Source: Diploscapter coronatus (Eukaryota; Nematoda; Chromadorea; Rhabditida; Rhabditidae). Taken from it: 64,000 nucleotides of DNA. The position numbers and the translations under genes are program-made. Location: NCBI GenBank assembly GCA_964036155.1, contig OZ038423.1, forward strand, positions 21,529,249 through 21,593,248, written 5' to 3'. How positions within the stretch are numbered: position 1 is the first letter of the stretch; every line of letters starts with the position of its first letter. The notes under the pieces were generated by a model. It was given only the letters and a program-made list of their open reading frames with translations. It did not search any database and had not been told where the DNA came from. This document shows positions 25,101 through 36,400 of this stretch, piece by piece.

Positions 25101-26645
25101 CAATTACTCCAAGAATGCCATATCAAAATATAGGAAAATTTGAGACGACTTATAAAAATAGCATTTTATCGTTTTTCAAATGCAAAATCGCGGTTAATTA
25201 TGTTCTCGATTATAAATGTCATGAACGGTCTGAATTTGGGTCAGCATTTCTTCTTGTTTGCACAAATAAACTCATTTGTATTTTCCTTGCAAAAAGTCCT
25301 TGACGTGCAGATTCTGAAGTGTTTCTAGTGGTTCACGTATTCATTTGCATCTTCTCTACGTCTCTGTCAATTTGTATGGTTAAGAGTGGCAGAGTGAGTG
25401 TAACTCTGTCAGTTCTCTTTATCTCTGTCCTCTCCCCTCTTTGTTCGCCATTTCCTAATCCAGCTTCTTCCATTTTTCGAGTCTCATTTTTCTGGATTTT
25501 GCCAGCGCTCGGCCCCGTGGCTTTTCTCATTAGAGAGGTTACTTTTTTTGCTTGCCTTTTCACTAATTTCGACTCCGAAATGAACTAAAATCGACTTTTC
25601 TTTAAGCGTTCCCTCCGAATTTCAAACATTCGAGTTTATTTACCTGCATTTGGAATTTAATGATTTTTCTTGTGAAGATCTACTATTACGAAAGTAAAAT
25701 TTTGGATTGGGCGTTAACAGATCAACTCAGACTTGTACTTTTTCGATCTGAATATTAAACTCGAATAAAAAGTTCATCTTTCGAATGTAACATTTCCAAT
25801 TTTGTTGTTTTTTCCTCAAACAATTGTATATCCTCTTCAAATAATTGATTTTATCTCAGTATATTTCTTCCGACTACTTTCGGATAATTTTTGAAGATCT
25901 TCTTACATGAACCATAACAATGTTTATCTCTGATTTTAAGTGCAACAGTCAACACAGCTCTGTGCTCTGATTCGCTCGAAAAACGTCTCTGTTGGTGTGG
26001 GAATTTGGGTTTGCTTTGAATGATTTCGGCTGGATCGGTTAGCTTTTCATCCCTTCATCCGATTCGATGCAATTTTCCTTACTCTGCACATATTATTATT
26101 TACATAGCAGACATACAGAAAGACAGACAGAGACGGAATTCGATAGCAGCCACAGCACGAGGGCTGAGCTTGTTCTGCTAAAAAATAAACACTAATCCAA
26201 TCTAATTCCACCCTTTTATCCTAAAAATACTCCTTTTAAATATGATTTTTGTCAATATTGTACTTCGTAATTTGTGCTTCGATTTGTCATGATAGGGAAA
26301 AATTATTAGCCATCAAATTTATCCAGATCGAATGATAAATTTGAAACGTTGGTTGTGTTTCGAATTCATGAAAATCGCAATGTCTATCTGTCACTTCCTT
26401 CATCCATCACGATAAATTCCTCGCGACAGTTTTTATTCTCGAATTTCGTCATTTTTTCGTAACTCGATATAATTCGATATTATTTCAGCAGATACTGTCT
26501 TCAAAATTTTAATTGAAAAATAATATTCAAAATAATTTTTAATCTATATCAATCGAAAGTTTTTAATTTTTTACCAAAATATATATATATATTTTCTAAA
26601 TTCGTAATTTATTCTCAATTTAGGAATTCGTGCCCCTATGACCTA
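22122..26645. other. long intergenic region, no gene seen; pyrimidine-rich block
   Basis: This divergent intergenic space lies between the DUF1647 gene and the secreted-protein gene. From about 23.2 to 25.6 kb the plus strand is strongly C+T rich with few purine runs. That opens several overlapping frames (e.g. 23764-24258) without codon-like structure, conserved motifs or splice-consistent partners. An (AT)n run lies at about 26581-26590. It may hold promoters or a non-coding transcript; nothing specific is supported. Confidence 0.5.
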
Positions 26646-28160
26646 ATGACAGCCGCCTCTCAGCTGCTGCCAATATTTACACTATTTTGTACGGCAGTTT
26701 TCGCTCATGCACAAGTAAGGACATTTTTTTCAATTCACTAGAACATGTCGAAGAAATCAAACAACAAAATTTTCGATAGGTAGGGCAGATGCGATATTTT
26801 TGAAAAAAGACTAAATTGAACTTTCTAAATCGTGACAACCATTGAATTAGTCTTTAGAACTCCGTCAATACTAAAACTGTACTGACCTGAACCAATAATT
26901 CAGAACGGGTTTTGTGATGAATATGTAGAGTGTATGCAAACTCTCGAATCAAAACAGCGGCAATGTCTTGAAATCGAAAGAAATTTGAGGTAAACTTCAT
27001 TTTTCTCGAAATTAAGATTATCTTGAAAGTTTCAGGTTGAAATCTTCTGATTCATGTTCGAAGAAGAAATGGGAGAAGAAGTTAGAGCTAAATGCCCTAC
27101 ACTTGAGGTAAGAATCAAGTCACGATTAGGAAATTGTCGACTTACATCTCGACTGATTAGCAATTATTCGGGCAAACATGAAGATGAAGGTCATGAATGA
27201 GGAGAGATGAAGAGAATTTTGCAGAAACTAGAAATCTGTCAAATAATTCGATGTTTTCTTGAAAGTAGCACTGATATTTTAATGCATTTTCACTGATAAT
27301 TCCCTTCGAACATGCAGTGAAGGTCGAAAGTTTGGACACAAGCATGATTTTTGGAATCAAACATTCATCGAATTATCATTAATTAAATTAGGTGAAGCTT
27401 ACATTAACATACAATTGCGTCTTGATATCAAGCCACAAATATAAGTGAAGGTTGAGCAGTATCTGTTCAAGAAAAATCTGAATTATTGTTCCAAAAGTCC
27501 TGTTTATGCCCAAAGTATTGGGAGCCATTGCATTTTAATATTTTTCATAAAATTATGTCTTCGTTCAAATTTAGGAATGTTTAACAAAAACATTTCAGAC
27601 GAGCTGAAAAAGCAAAAGATTGCGTAGTTCAGAATATCGATGATGCTCAATTGTCAGAAAGCACACTCGATTCAACTGATGTAAGACATTTTCAAAATCT
27701 CAATCTTCAATCATTTTCATTTTTCAGTACTCAACCTGCAAATCGATAGTCGAGTCATTCAAAACTTCATCACCTGCAGCTTCTTCAACACGAAGGAAGC
27801 GGTAACTTTTGTTATTCGTTTTAGAAAGTTTTATGTGAAAATTTCAGAAGATCAAATAAACGAAGAAAGCGTGAAATCCAAAAACGATCGACAAAAGCAA
27901 CCGAATGCCGAAGATCAACTACGAATTGGCATAAAAAGTAAATTTCTGCCCATTTTTATAGATTAAAATGTCAATATTCAGATGTTCCGCGTTGGCAAAA
28001 TGTTGTCCTCTAACTGAAGAGTAAGAGTAGCATTTTTAAGTTGAAAAAAAACAAGAGTTTTAGCTGCAAAGTCGAGACGAAAGAAATCATGGACCAAATT
28101 CACAGTGAACGTCAAACTCTCCGAGATATCAGGAAATCTTGCTCCAAAAGAAAACGATGA
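26646..28160 (+). CDS. small secreted Cys-rich, basic protein of unknown family
   Basis: Eight exons (26646-26714, 26904-26989, 27036-27107, 27599-27680, 27728-27801, 27848-27937, 27982-28020, 28064-28160) give 202 residues in frame. Residues 1-23 are a signal peptide (LLPIFTLFCTAVFAHAQ). The mature part starts NGFCDEYVECMQTLESKQRQC and has about ten Cys spread through it, including an AKCCPLTEE pair, so it is probably disulfide-bonded. Basic clusters STRRKR and NKRRKRE at residues about 125-140 look like proprotein-convertase sites, and the C-terminus is SKRKR. I do not recognise the family. It is followed by the collagen gene in the same orientation. Confidence 0.75.
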
Positions 28161-29473
28161 ACTGCCAAATATCATGTTTCAAATTTTTAATATTGAAAAA
28201 AAACTATTAGGATAAAATCAATATATGTGAACCAAAGTCATAATTAGGGCTTGCCTCAGACATTTCATTATTTTTTACTATATAGAATTTCAATTTTCAT
28301 CTTTCATTTTCTCAAGAAAATGATAATTTATTCTATCATCCTCAAACGCATAATTCACTTCCTCGAAATCGTGATTTTCAAACTTTAATTTTCATATAAT
28401 TTCTCCTTGAATCTTGTCATATTTATTACTTGCGATTTATGAATTTCACTTTCACTCGCTAAAGTAAATATTTTGATAGAATGTTCTTTTTTACCAAGAA
28501 AATATAAATAAAAATATAAGAGCTTTCGGAGGCCTAAAATTTCACGCCTACTCTTTATAATTTCACTTTTAAATTACAAAAAAGTCGCATATTCGTGTTT
28601 TCGTCATTTCTGATCCGTTCCGGGCTTTCGCCTTCGAACACTTTTCCCCTTTGATTTTCCTCAAATCTCGTTTATTCTCTCGATTCAAGTGAAATGGAGA
28701 GGCGCGCAGGCGATTTTTATCGAACTGGCTGAAGAAGGAATTCAGCATTTCGAGGAGAAAAACAAGGGGCAGATCCACAGATTCACACTACATATGAAGA
28801 AAACACAAAGAGAAGAAAAATGCGAATTGATAGGGCAGAGGGAAGGGGCAAATGAAAGGCAGAAGGTCTGCCTCTCTCGAGAAATGACCGTGAGATCCAC
28901 CTCATCAAATGCCAGGCAGAAAAAAGTCTACGAGACGCAGGCAGGGACCGAACGCGAATTCGAGTGAAAAAAAGGATCGTCGATGAATTTGATCGAATCG
29001 CAGTCAGTCACATTTTTCTCTGCTTGAATATAAAGCAAGCTATTGTTTATTCAAAGAATTTTAGGTCATTTAGAAACTCAATCTGTTTTGCTTGTGTAGT
29101 TTTCTATGAGAACCTATTTATAAAAATCTGATAATCTTCATATTTCTTGAATCTAAGTTCTGTACATTTCTCTTTATGCTATTGAAAAAAACAATGACAT
29201 TCTCGAATTAGGCAACTCGGATACCCTATTGTAATAAAACCTTACAGTATACAGAAATCGTGTGCAAAATAATGAGATTTTCTTACTGTCATAAAAATTT
29301 CTCCAATTTCTAAATTCGATTTCCTCATGCTGAAAGTTTCTAACGCTGTAGCATTTCCAAGGTACCTTCGAATTATTGCATTCTTTCTACTTATTCATGA
29401 TTTCAGCTGATATTTTTTTTTTGTGTATTTTCATGATGATAAATTTATGCCTCAGCAAATCATATCGTTTCAG
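28161..29473. other. intergenic region upstream of the collagen gene
   Basis: AT-rich DNA with one purine-rich island (28689-28967) that is open in one frame but has low-complexity E/K/R/Q content and no splice partners. AATAAA motifs near 28507 could serve the upstream gene. Promoter elements of the collagen gene are presumably here; none is recognisable by eye. Confidence 0.4.
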
Positions 29474-32400
29474 ATGCATAGTCGACCCTTGGCGGCAGGA
29501 GCCATCATCTTCTCATCAGCAACTTTGTTGGTTGCATTGTTAGCAGCGTTCCATTTGAATATTTATCTCACAAGTCTGCGGAACGAACTCGATTCGGAGA
29601 TTAACCAGTTCAAGGTGAACAAATTTTGGCTGCGTAATCTCTCCTCGCAAAGGATAAAATGTAATAATTCCTCCCAAAAGTAATATTTCTCACCAAATCG
29701 GGGAAAATAAAAGGAAAATATCGAGAAATTATAAAAATAGTGCACGGGAGGGAAGATTATGCAACAAAGAATTTCAATGTTACGCAACTTATACCAAAAC
29801 GAGCTGTGATATGATACGAATAGAAGAATTCCGATTTCAATATTCCTGGAAAGAAAGTTTTATCTTTAGGAAAAATGAAATTTCATCATTTTATTTGAAA
29901 GCTCATCACTAACAAACTAATTTCTCATCCAAAACGAACGACTCCTAGGTTCTGACGGACGATTTGTGGGACGAAATGATCAAGATGGGTTCTGGATCGC
30001 AGAAGGATCGAGTTCATAGACAGGCAGTGCAAGACTGGGCTAAATCTGCCTCTGCCTCTGCATACGACAACTCAGGAGTTCCTACGTCTATGCCAACGCT
30101 GATTTCTGACGAGGAATTGAATACGATGGGTCTGGTCATGCCTGAGAATGTCATGATGTCGACTGGATGCATGGTTTGTGATAAAGCAAACATTGAAAAA
30201 CCCAGTTTTAGTGCTCACTCGTAAACAATTGCCCACAAGGGTTATCTGGGGCAGAGGGATTTGTAAGTTATCCGAAACTTACCACTGATTAAAGTTTAAA
30301 TTTAGCCTGGAATCGATGGGTTTGATGGGTAAAGATTTCATCAATTTAATAGCACAAATTCTAAACCAACAGAAGTTTTCAAAATCATATTATACTTTCC
30401 AAATCAATATGATCTAAAATCTGTTCGCATTCTAAGTAGATATTGTGGACGAGTTGAAACAATATTTACTCATCTGCAAAATATAGGATTGATGGAATCG
30501 ATGGAATGGACGGTATTGATGCTGAAAGTTCGCCTCCCCAGACATACGAAGAACAGATAGTGGGCAAATCTGAGGACGACAAAGACGAGAAGAATTGCTA
30601 TATTTGTCCTGCGGGTGAATTCAAGTGTTTCTAGCCGATATAATTAAAATTATTCATAGGTCTGCCGGGAGAACCGGGAGAAATTGGGTAAAATCATTAT
30701 ACCCCGAGTTTTCAGTTTAAATTATATATTTTCAGACCACCAGGCATCAGGTAAATTGATCATTCTAGAATTTTTCATCGATTTTCTAATTACTCTTGTC
30801 TCTCGCTAGCAAATCAGCTCTCTCGTGTGTAATGGAGGGGGTATCATCGATGTCAAATCATCAAATTCAGAGGCGCGAGAGGAGCGAGGGGGAAAGGAGG
30901 CTGTCCCGGAATGCCAGTTGAGTTTTTTGTCTTTGGACATTGGGATGGTCAATAATTTCTTTCCACTCTTCAATTAATTTAGAATTAGTTTCACTTGAAT
31001 TTAAATCGTGTTGTTATCTCGTTACCTAACGATCTAGTAAATTCCTAACTATCACTAGATCGTAAAAATCATCGGTTTCTTATCTATTTAAAGAGAATAA
31101 TAGACTAGAATTTGTTATAACACTGGCAAATAAATTATCGGCCAATCCAATAAAAAATCGAAATTTCGATTTTAAAATAATATCGTATCGGTTTCAGGAA
31201 CTCCAGGAATGGTAATACCTTCTAAAACGTCCCATTGATCTAATATTTTGTGTATTTAGCCAGGGGAGATGGGACCGCAAGGCCCTCCAGGTTTTTTTTT
31301 GGATATTTTTATTGAAAATAATGAAATAGTTTAGGGGAAGATGGACGGTAAAGTCTAAGCTTATTACTTATTTCCAACGGAACTTGATTTATCAGAATCG
31401 GAGCTATGGGGCTGAAAGGGGAAGACGCAGAAGTTGCAATGCCTATGAAGGGAATGCGTGGTAGATAATTCAAACATCTAAATTTATACAAAGTTATAAT
31501 TTTAGGTCAACCAGGTATGGAGCCCAAGAGGAGTTTGAATAAAAACAGTCATATTGTCAATGCCCGATTACTTGAGACGAGATAAATGTCGCGTATTTTT
31601 GATGCGCCGAAAGTAGCGCGTTGTTGGCAGTAAACTCTACGACATTTCATCGATTCAAGAAACGAACTTAGCGAATATTTGAAGAAATTACGCAATGCAC
31701 ATTTGGCATATTCGAATGTGTACCATTCCTTTTCACCTCAAACTTTAATTTTAGGGCCAATGGGACCTATGGGTGACGCCGGGTAAAATTTTAGAAATAA
31801 TCAAATTGCGGAAATCCTTTTAATGAAATTTTTAGGAACTCTGGCAATGATGGTCCGATAGGAGAGCAGGGCGTGCCAGGGGTAAAATGTAAATATGAGT
31901 AAAATCTAATTGAATTGTTTTAGGTAGTGGGTGAACCAGGATTTCAGGCATGCTGAATCTTTTCAGTTTTTTCAAATAATTATGAAAATTGCAGGGTCCG
32001 GAGGGGTTAGCAGGCGCCGAGGTAACAAATTCTGGTAGAAAATTTTTAGTAATGATTCAAATCTTAGGGCGATGCTGGACCTATAGGAAAACCTGGCGAA
32101 GGTAGGATCAAAGATAATTTTTAAAAATCAAAGTTAGGTGGAATTATTAATGCACTAAGTTTTCATTATCATCTTTTTATTGTCCTAATGTATGTAGACT
32201 CTTCGATTTTTCATAAATTTTAACTATTTCATACACTCTGTACTGCCCGTGCCCTTCGAGAGAAAATGTCAAGCCGAATAAATGGAACGACGATTTCCCG
32301 GTGCCTGTGCCGATGCCAGTGGGAGAATCGCCACAAATACCTCAGACAAATGGATATGAAAGTGCAGCTGCAAATAATCAAGAGGAACTCGGACAGAGGA

Positions 32401-32489
32401 ATAATTACTCCGTCGAAAATGGGGAGGAACAGGGCAAACAATTCGATATGTTCTGGAGACGATTCGTAAAACGATTGAGACTTTTGTAA
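29474..32489 (+). CDS. cuticle collagen split into many microexons
   Basis: The ATG follows TTTCAG directly. Exon 29474-29614 has the N-terminal membrane segment of nematode cuticle collagens (residues 8-30, AAGAIIFSSATLLVALLAAF). Exon 29949-30173 is the globular pro-region; with 30212-30262 it gives the Cys knot and first Gly-X-Y (TGCM-CSLVNNCPQGLSG). Later exons are tiny: 30306-30328, 30487-30614 (acidic interruption, then NCYICPAG), 30660-30687, 30736-30750 (15 nt), one near 31198-31211, then about ten more including a 9-nt exon (QPG) near 31506-31514 and one before a GC donor near 31949. The last exon ends near 32250-32489 with a Pro-rich then Gln/Asn-rich tail, not the usual YC.CP end. 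Phase is broken between 30750 and 31198, so at least one microexon is missed. The final junction is also uncertain. Confidence 0.72.
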
Positions 32490-32724
32490 ATTATATCTTC
32501 ACTTACTCAATAATAAGTAAATAAAATAAATATTTTAAAATTATGCATTTTCAATTTCTATGATATGCTGTGACTCAATTTAAAGCTGAAAATGCATTGA
32601 TATTTGTAAAGAATTCAGCTATTGAGATTTTGTGCATAATTGCAAACTTTTATCAATGCTCTTTTAGAGCTTACATGATGGACGACGATTAGTTCAATTC
32701 ATTTATAAGTTTCCGATAATATTC

Positions 32725-32729
32725 GTGCT
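32725..32729. repeat. target-site duplication GTGCT, left copy
   Basis: GTGCT immediately precedes the 5' LTR and recurs immediately after the 3' LTR at 44402-44406. A 5-bp duplication is usual for BEL/Pao integrases. Confidence 0.92.
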
Positions 32730-33055
32730 TGTTGCGACCAAGATCGCAACTTGTCAATATATATGTATATATTTTATATTAAATTGCGTCGATATTTATA
32801 TTTATTATTATTTTTTATATTAAATTCCCGATATTCGGGAATTCTATGTTATCGGCCGGGATCTAAGTGGGGCAGGTGTTTTTTTATGTAGACGCAGCGA
32901 AGAACACGCAGCCGATGGTCTACACTTCTCTGATCTTATCTTTTTATATAAATAGCTTTAATTTATGTTTTAATTGTTCCCTATTAGAAGGACTGAAGCT
33001 AATAAATTCGTGCTTTATACCTTTGTTAACTACACGTGCAAGGGTGATCGCAACA
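32730..33055 (+). repeat. 5' LTR (326 bp)
   Basis: It starts TGTTGCGA and ends TCGCAACA, a perfect 8-bp terminal inverted repeat with TG...CA ends. A perfect 7-bp hairpin (GTTGCGA/TCGCAAC, 6-base loop) opens the LTR. A TATA box candidate TATATAAA is at 32945-32952 and a poly(A) signal AATAAA at 33001-33006, giving a standard U3-R-U5 layout. Confidence 0.96.
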
Positions 33056-33057
33056 AG

Positions 33058-33075
33058 TGGCGCGGCCGACAGTAA
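33058..33075 (+). promoter_or_regulatory. candidate tRNA primer-binding site
   Basis: TGGCGCGGCCGACAGTAA starts two bases after the 5' LTR. It begins TGG, the complement of a tRNA CCA end. I cannot name the tRNA from the sequence. A consensus splice donor (AAAG then GTAAGT) follows at 33081. Confidence 0.7.
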
Positions 33076-33248
33076 CAAAGGTAAGTCATACTTTTTGGTT
33101 GTAATTTCAGGAAGCAAAACTCAACTGGTAGTGCACGACTAGAGGAGAAGTAGCAACTTGTGGATTCAATCAAGAAGTTTAGTGATTCCAAAGGTAAGTC
33201 GAGAATTTAAATTACCTTTGAAGGTTGGTACCTCCGAATACAACGGAG

Positions 33249-33313
33249 AGTGGACGGAAGCGAGAGAAGCTACGTCAAAGAAATCAGTGGACGGAAGCGA
33301 GAGAAGCTACGTC
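33249..33313 (+). repeat. tandem direct repeat in the retroelement leader
   Basis: A 28-bp unit (AGTGGACGGAAGCGAGAGAA then GCTACGTC) occurs at 33249-33276 and again, identical, at 33286-33313, separated by 9 bp. It lies between the primer-binding site and the gag start, where RNA packaging or translation signals are expected. Confidence 0.85.
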
Positions 33314-33446
33314 GAAGGGACCAGTGTGGAAACAATCCAGGAGAGGATTATTGGTGAGTCAAAGACGCTAGAACGTGAAAGAACGTTAAAAGCGATTCGC
33401 CAGAGCGAGCTGAATAGCTGCAGGCAGAGACAGAAGAGTACTGAAA

Positions 33447-36400
33447 ATGACCATGCAGGAGGTCATGAGTACCTTGAAAGGCGTAATTGTAAGCGCGACA
33501 GAATCATTAAAGATTGAGATTCAAAGAGCGGATGAACGCTATAAGGCAGGATTTAAGATTGACATAGATGCATCGGCTTTGAGGAAAATTGAGGAAGAAA
33601 GAGAATCAATTAAACGTACTAGTGAAATGTTGAAACAAAGTGTTAATTACTTGAGAAAAGAAATTGATAAAGGTATGATTATTTTGGATAAGATGCAGGA
33701 AGGGAAAATATCGACAAAGTCATGGATGGAGTATATAGATAAAGCGGAAAAGGAATATTTGAACTTATATGAAAAGACATTTCAAATTATGAAGAGACTT
33801 TGGAATAGAGAGCGTGATTTAAATGAGGCTCTAGGTAGAGTGAATAAAGATGCGGAAATTCCACCAAGAATAGATTTTACTTTGAATGAGACGGTAGACG
33901 TGAATAAACTGATGGGCGTAACAGATACACCGGCAAGGGAGGTTATTTCTGATAAAGAACAGGAGATAATGACAAATATTCTTGCTAAAAATAAGATGAT
34001 TAATGTTCCCAGGTTTAGTGGAAAAATGATTGATTGGCTACCATTTTGGGAATCGTATAAACAGTACATACACCAAACGAATCTTTCGAACTTGGTAAAA
34101 TTCAACGCGTTGAGAGACTGCTTGGAAGGAAAGGCGGCAGCTTTAATAAAGAGATACCCTCAGGACGGGTCATGTTATGAAGAAGCTATAGACAGATTGT
34201 TGTCGATCTATAACAATAGCGACAATCAAACTAGAAATTTGTATGACAAACTTAAAGGGATAAAAAGGGCCAGAGAATCGTTAAATGAGATTAGAAGAAC
34301 CTTTAACGAAGTAGCGGTAATATTGAACCAGTTGAAGAGACTAGGAAATGATGTGAATACCCCAGGATATTTGATTGAGGCAAGGTTTAAATTTCCGAAA
34401 TCTGTTTTGGAGGAACTTGCCAAAGAAGAGAGAGCGAACTATGAGGGTAGAATTACGAAAATGGATGACTTGTTGAACGAAATCGAAAACCATATTCTGA
34501 TACAGGAATCCATAGAGGATGAGGAAACTCAAGAAGTAGAACGAACATACCAAGCGAGAGAAGCCAGAAATATAGATTGCGGACTATGTGGCAAAATGGG
34601 CCATAGAGCTAGAGAGTGTTTCACAATTAAGGCACCTAATGAAAGGTTGCGAGAAGCGAAGAGAAATAATTTATGCTTCCAATGTCTGACGAAAGGTCAT
34701 GAAGCGACAGCATGTAGAGGAATGAGATGTGCCAAATGTGGCGGGAGTCACCACATCAGTTTGTGTATGAGAGATAACCAATTCAAGCCACAAATAAGGG
34801 CAGATAACTTCAGAGGAAGGTCGAGACCTAGAAATGGGTCAAATGAGAGATTCATGAATAGAGGAAGATTTAACTCTAGAGAGAGAGGAAACTTCAAGTC
34901 GAATAATAGGTATCAAGGAAGACCTAGAAGTAATTCGAATGAGAATAATCGAAATAGAAGTCAATATAATGACAAAAGTCGAGAAACTATTAACCCCAGA
35001 ATGAAGAAAGTGAGATTCATGAAAAATAATATGACAGTAGCTGAAAATCAAAACAGGTTGATTTGTGGAGAATTTAAGATTTTGAAGAAACCCACGGATG
35101 TGGATGAGAGGAAAGTAGCAGTGATGTTCGATACAGGTGCGGACCATACATATATTGAGAAGAAATTAGCTAAGAATTTGAAATTGAGAGTATTGGAAGA
35201 GAATATAAAAATGAGAATAATGTCATTCGGTGGAGAAGCTAAGGAGACGATATGTGATCGAGTGGAATTGTACTTAGTAGTAAACAAAAAGATATGCTAT
35301 AAAGTTAAGGCGTATACGAAAGAGAGAATTACACAACCTAGTAAATATCCGAAAATGAATGAAGAGGATAAAGATTATTTATATGAGATGAATATGAAGG
35401 TAGGAAAAAATGAAAACCATATCGAAAATCCAAAAATATTGATTGGACTAGATAACTATTTTGACTTGATTGATGATGAATATACGATAAGAAGATTACC
35501 GTCAGGGCTAAAAGCAATTAAAACTAAGTTAGAAGAGAAATGGATAGTGTTTGGGAAATCTAATGATAGGTATGGAAATATTTTTGTCGCTAAATCAGAT
35601 GAAGAAATGATGAATAAAATGGTAGAATTGGATGGGTTGGGTATAAATGAAAAAGAAGAAACTGATGAGGATTTGATTGAGAGATTTAAGAGAGAAGTAC
35701 AAATTTCGAAAGAAGGAGTCATTACGGTTGGTTGGCCGTGGAAATCAGGAAAAATGGAACAATTGGGGGATAATAGAACCCTTGCTTATTCAAGATTTTG
35801 TCAATTTATAAACTCTCCAAAGACGGAGAAGGTCATAGACGAAGTCGAAAGACAATTTAGAGAACAAGAAGAAAGTGGAATTATTGAGGAAATTGGTGAA
35901 GATAATACAGAAAATCCAAAATATCATATACCATACCAAGTAGTTATGAATATGGGATCGAATACAACTAAAGTGAGAGTTGTTTTCGATGCATCCTCAC
36001 ATTTGCGGAATGAATTGTCATTGAATGCGTGCCTTTATCAAGGACCATCATTATTACCAGATTTGTTGGGAATATTATTAAGGGTGAGAGTCGCGAAAAA
36101 TATTATGAATGCAGATGTTGCTAAAGCTTTCCATCAGATATCTTTGAGAGAAGAAGATCAAGATACTACGAGATTTTACTGGGTCAGGAATGTGAAGGAA
36201 CCAGCAGTGGGACAGAATATTAGGGTCATGAAGTTCAAACGTTTACCTTTTGGAGTATCAAGTTCTCCATTTTTGCTTAATTGTTCCATAAAACACTATG
36301 TAGAACAATCTAATTGTAGCCAATGGTTAAAGGAAGCGATAAAGAGTAATTTATATGTGGACAACCTTTATATTAAATTTGATGATGTAGGAGAAATTGA

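Noticed and set aside
28689..28967. 92-codon frame, Glu/Lys/Arg/Gln-rich
   Set aside because: Purine-rich low-complexity DNA with no start context, domains or neighbouring exons.
31527..31700. weak inverted repeat around AAATGTCG/CGACATTT in a collagen intron
   Set aside because: Short core with many mismatches outside it; no flanking duplication.
33158..33517. 119-codon frame before and overlapping gag
   Set aside because: It starts at TTG, spans the duplicated leader repeat and has low-complexity charged content. More likely untranslated leader.
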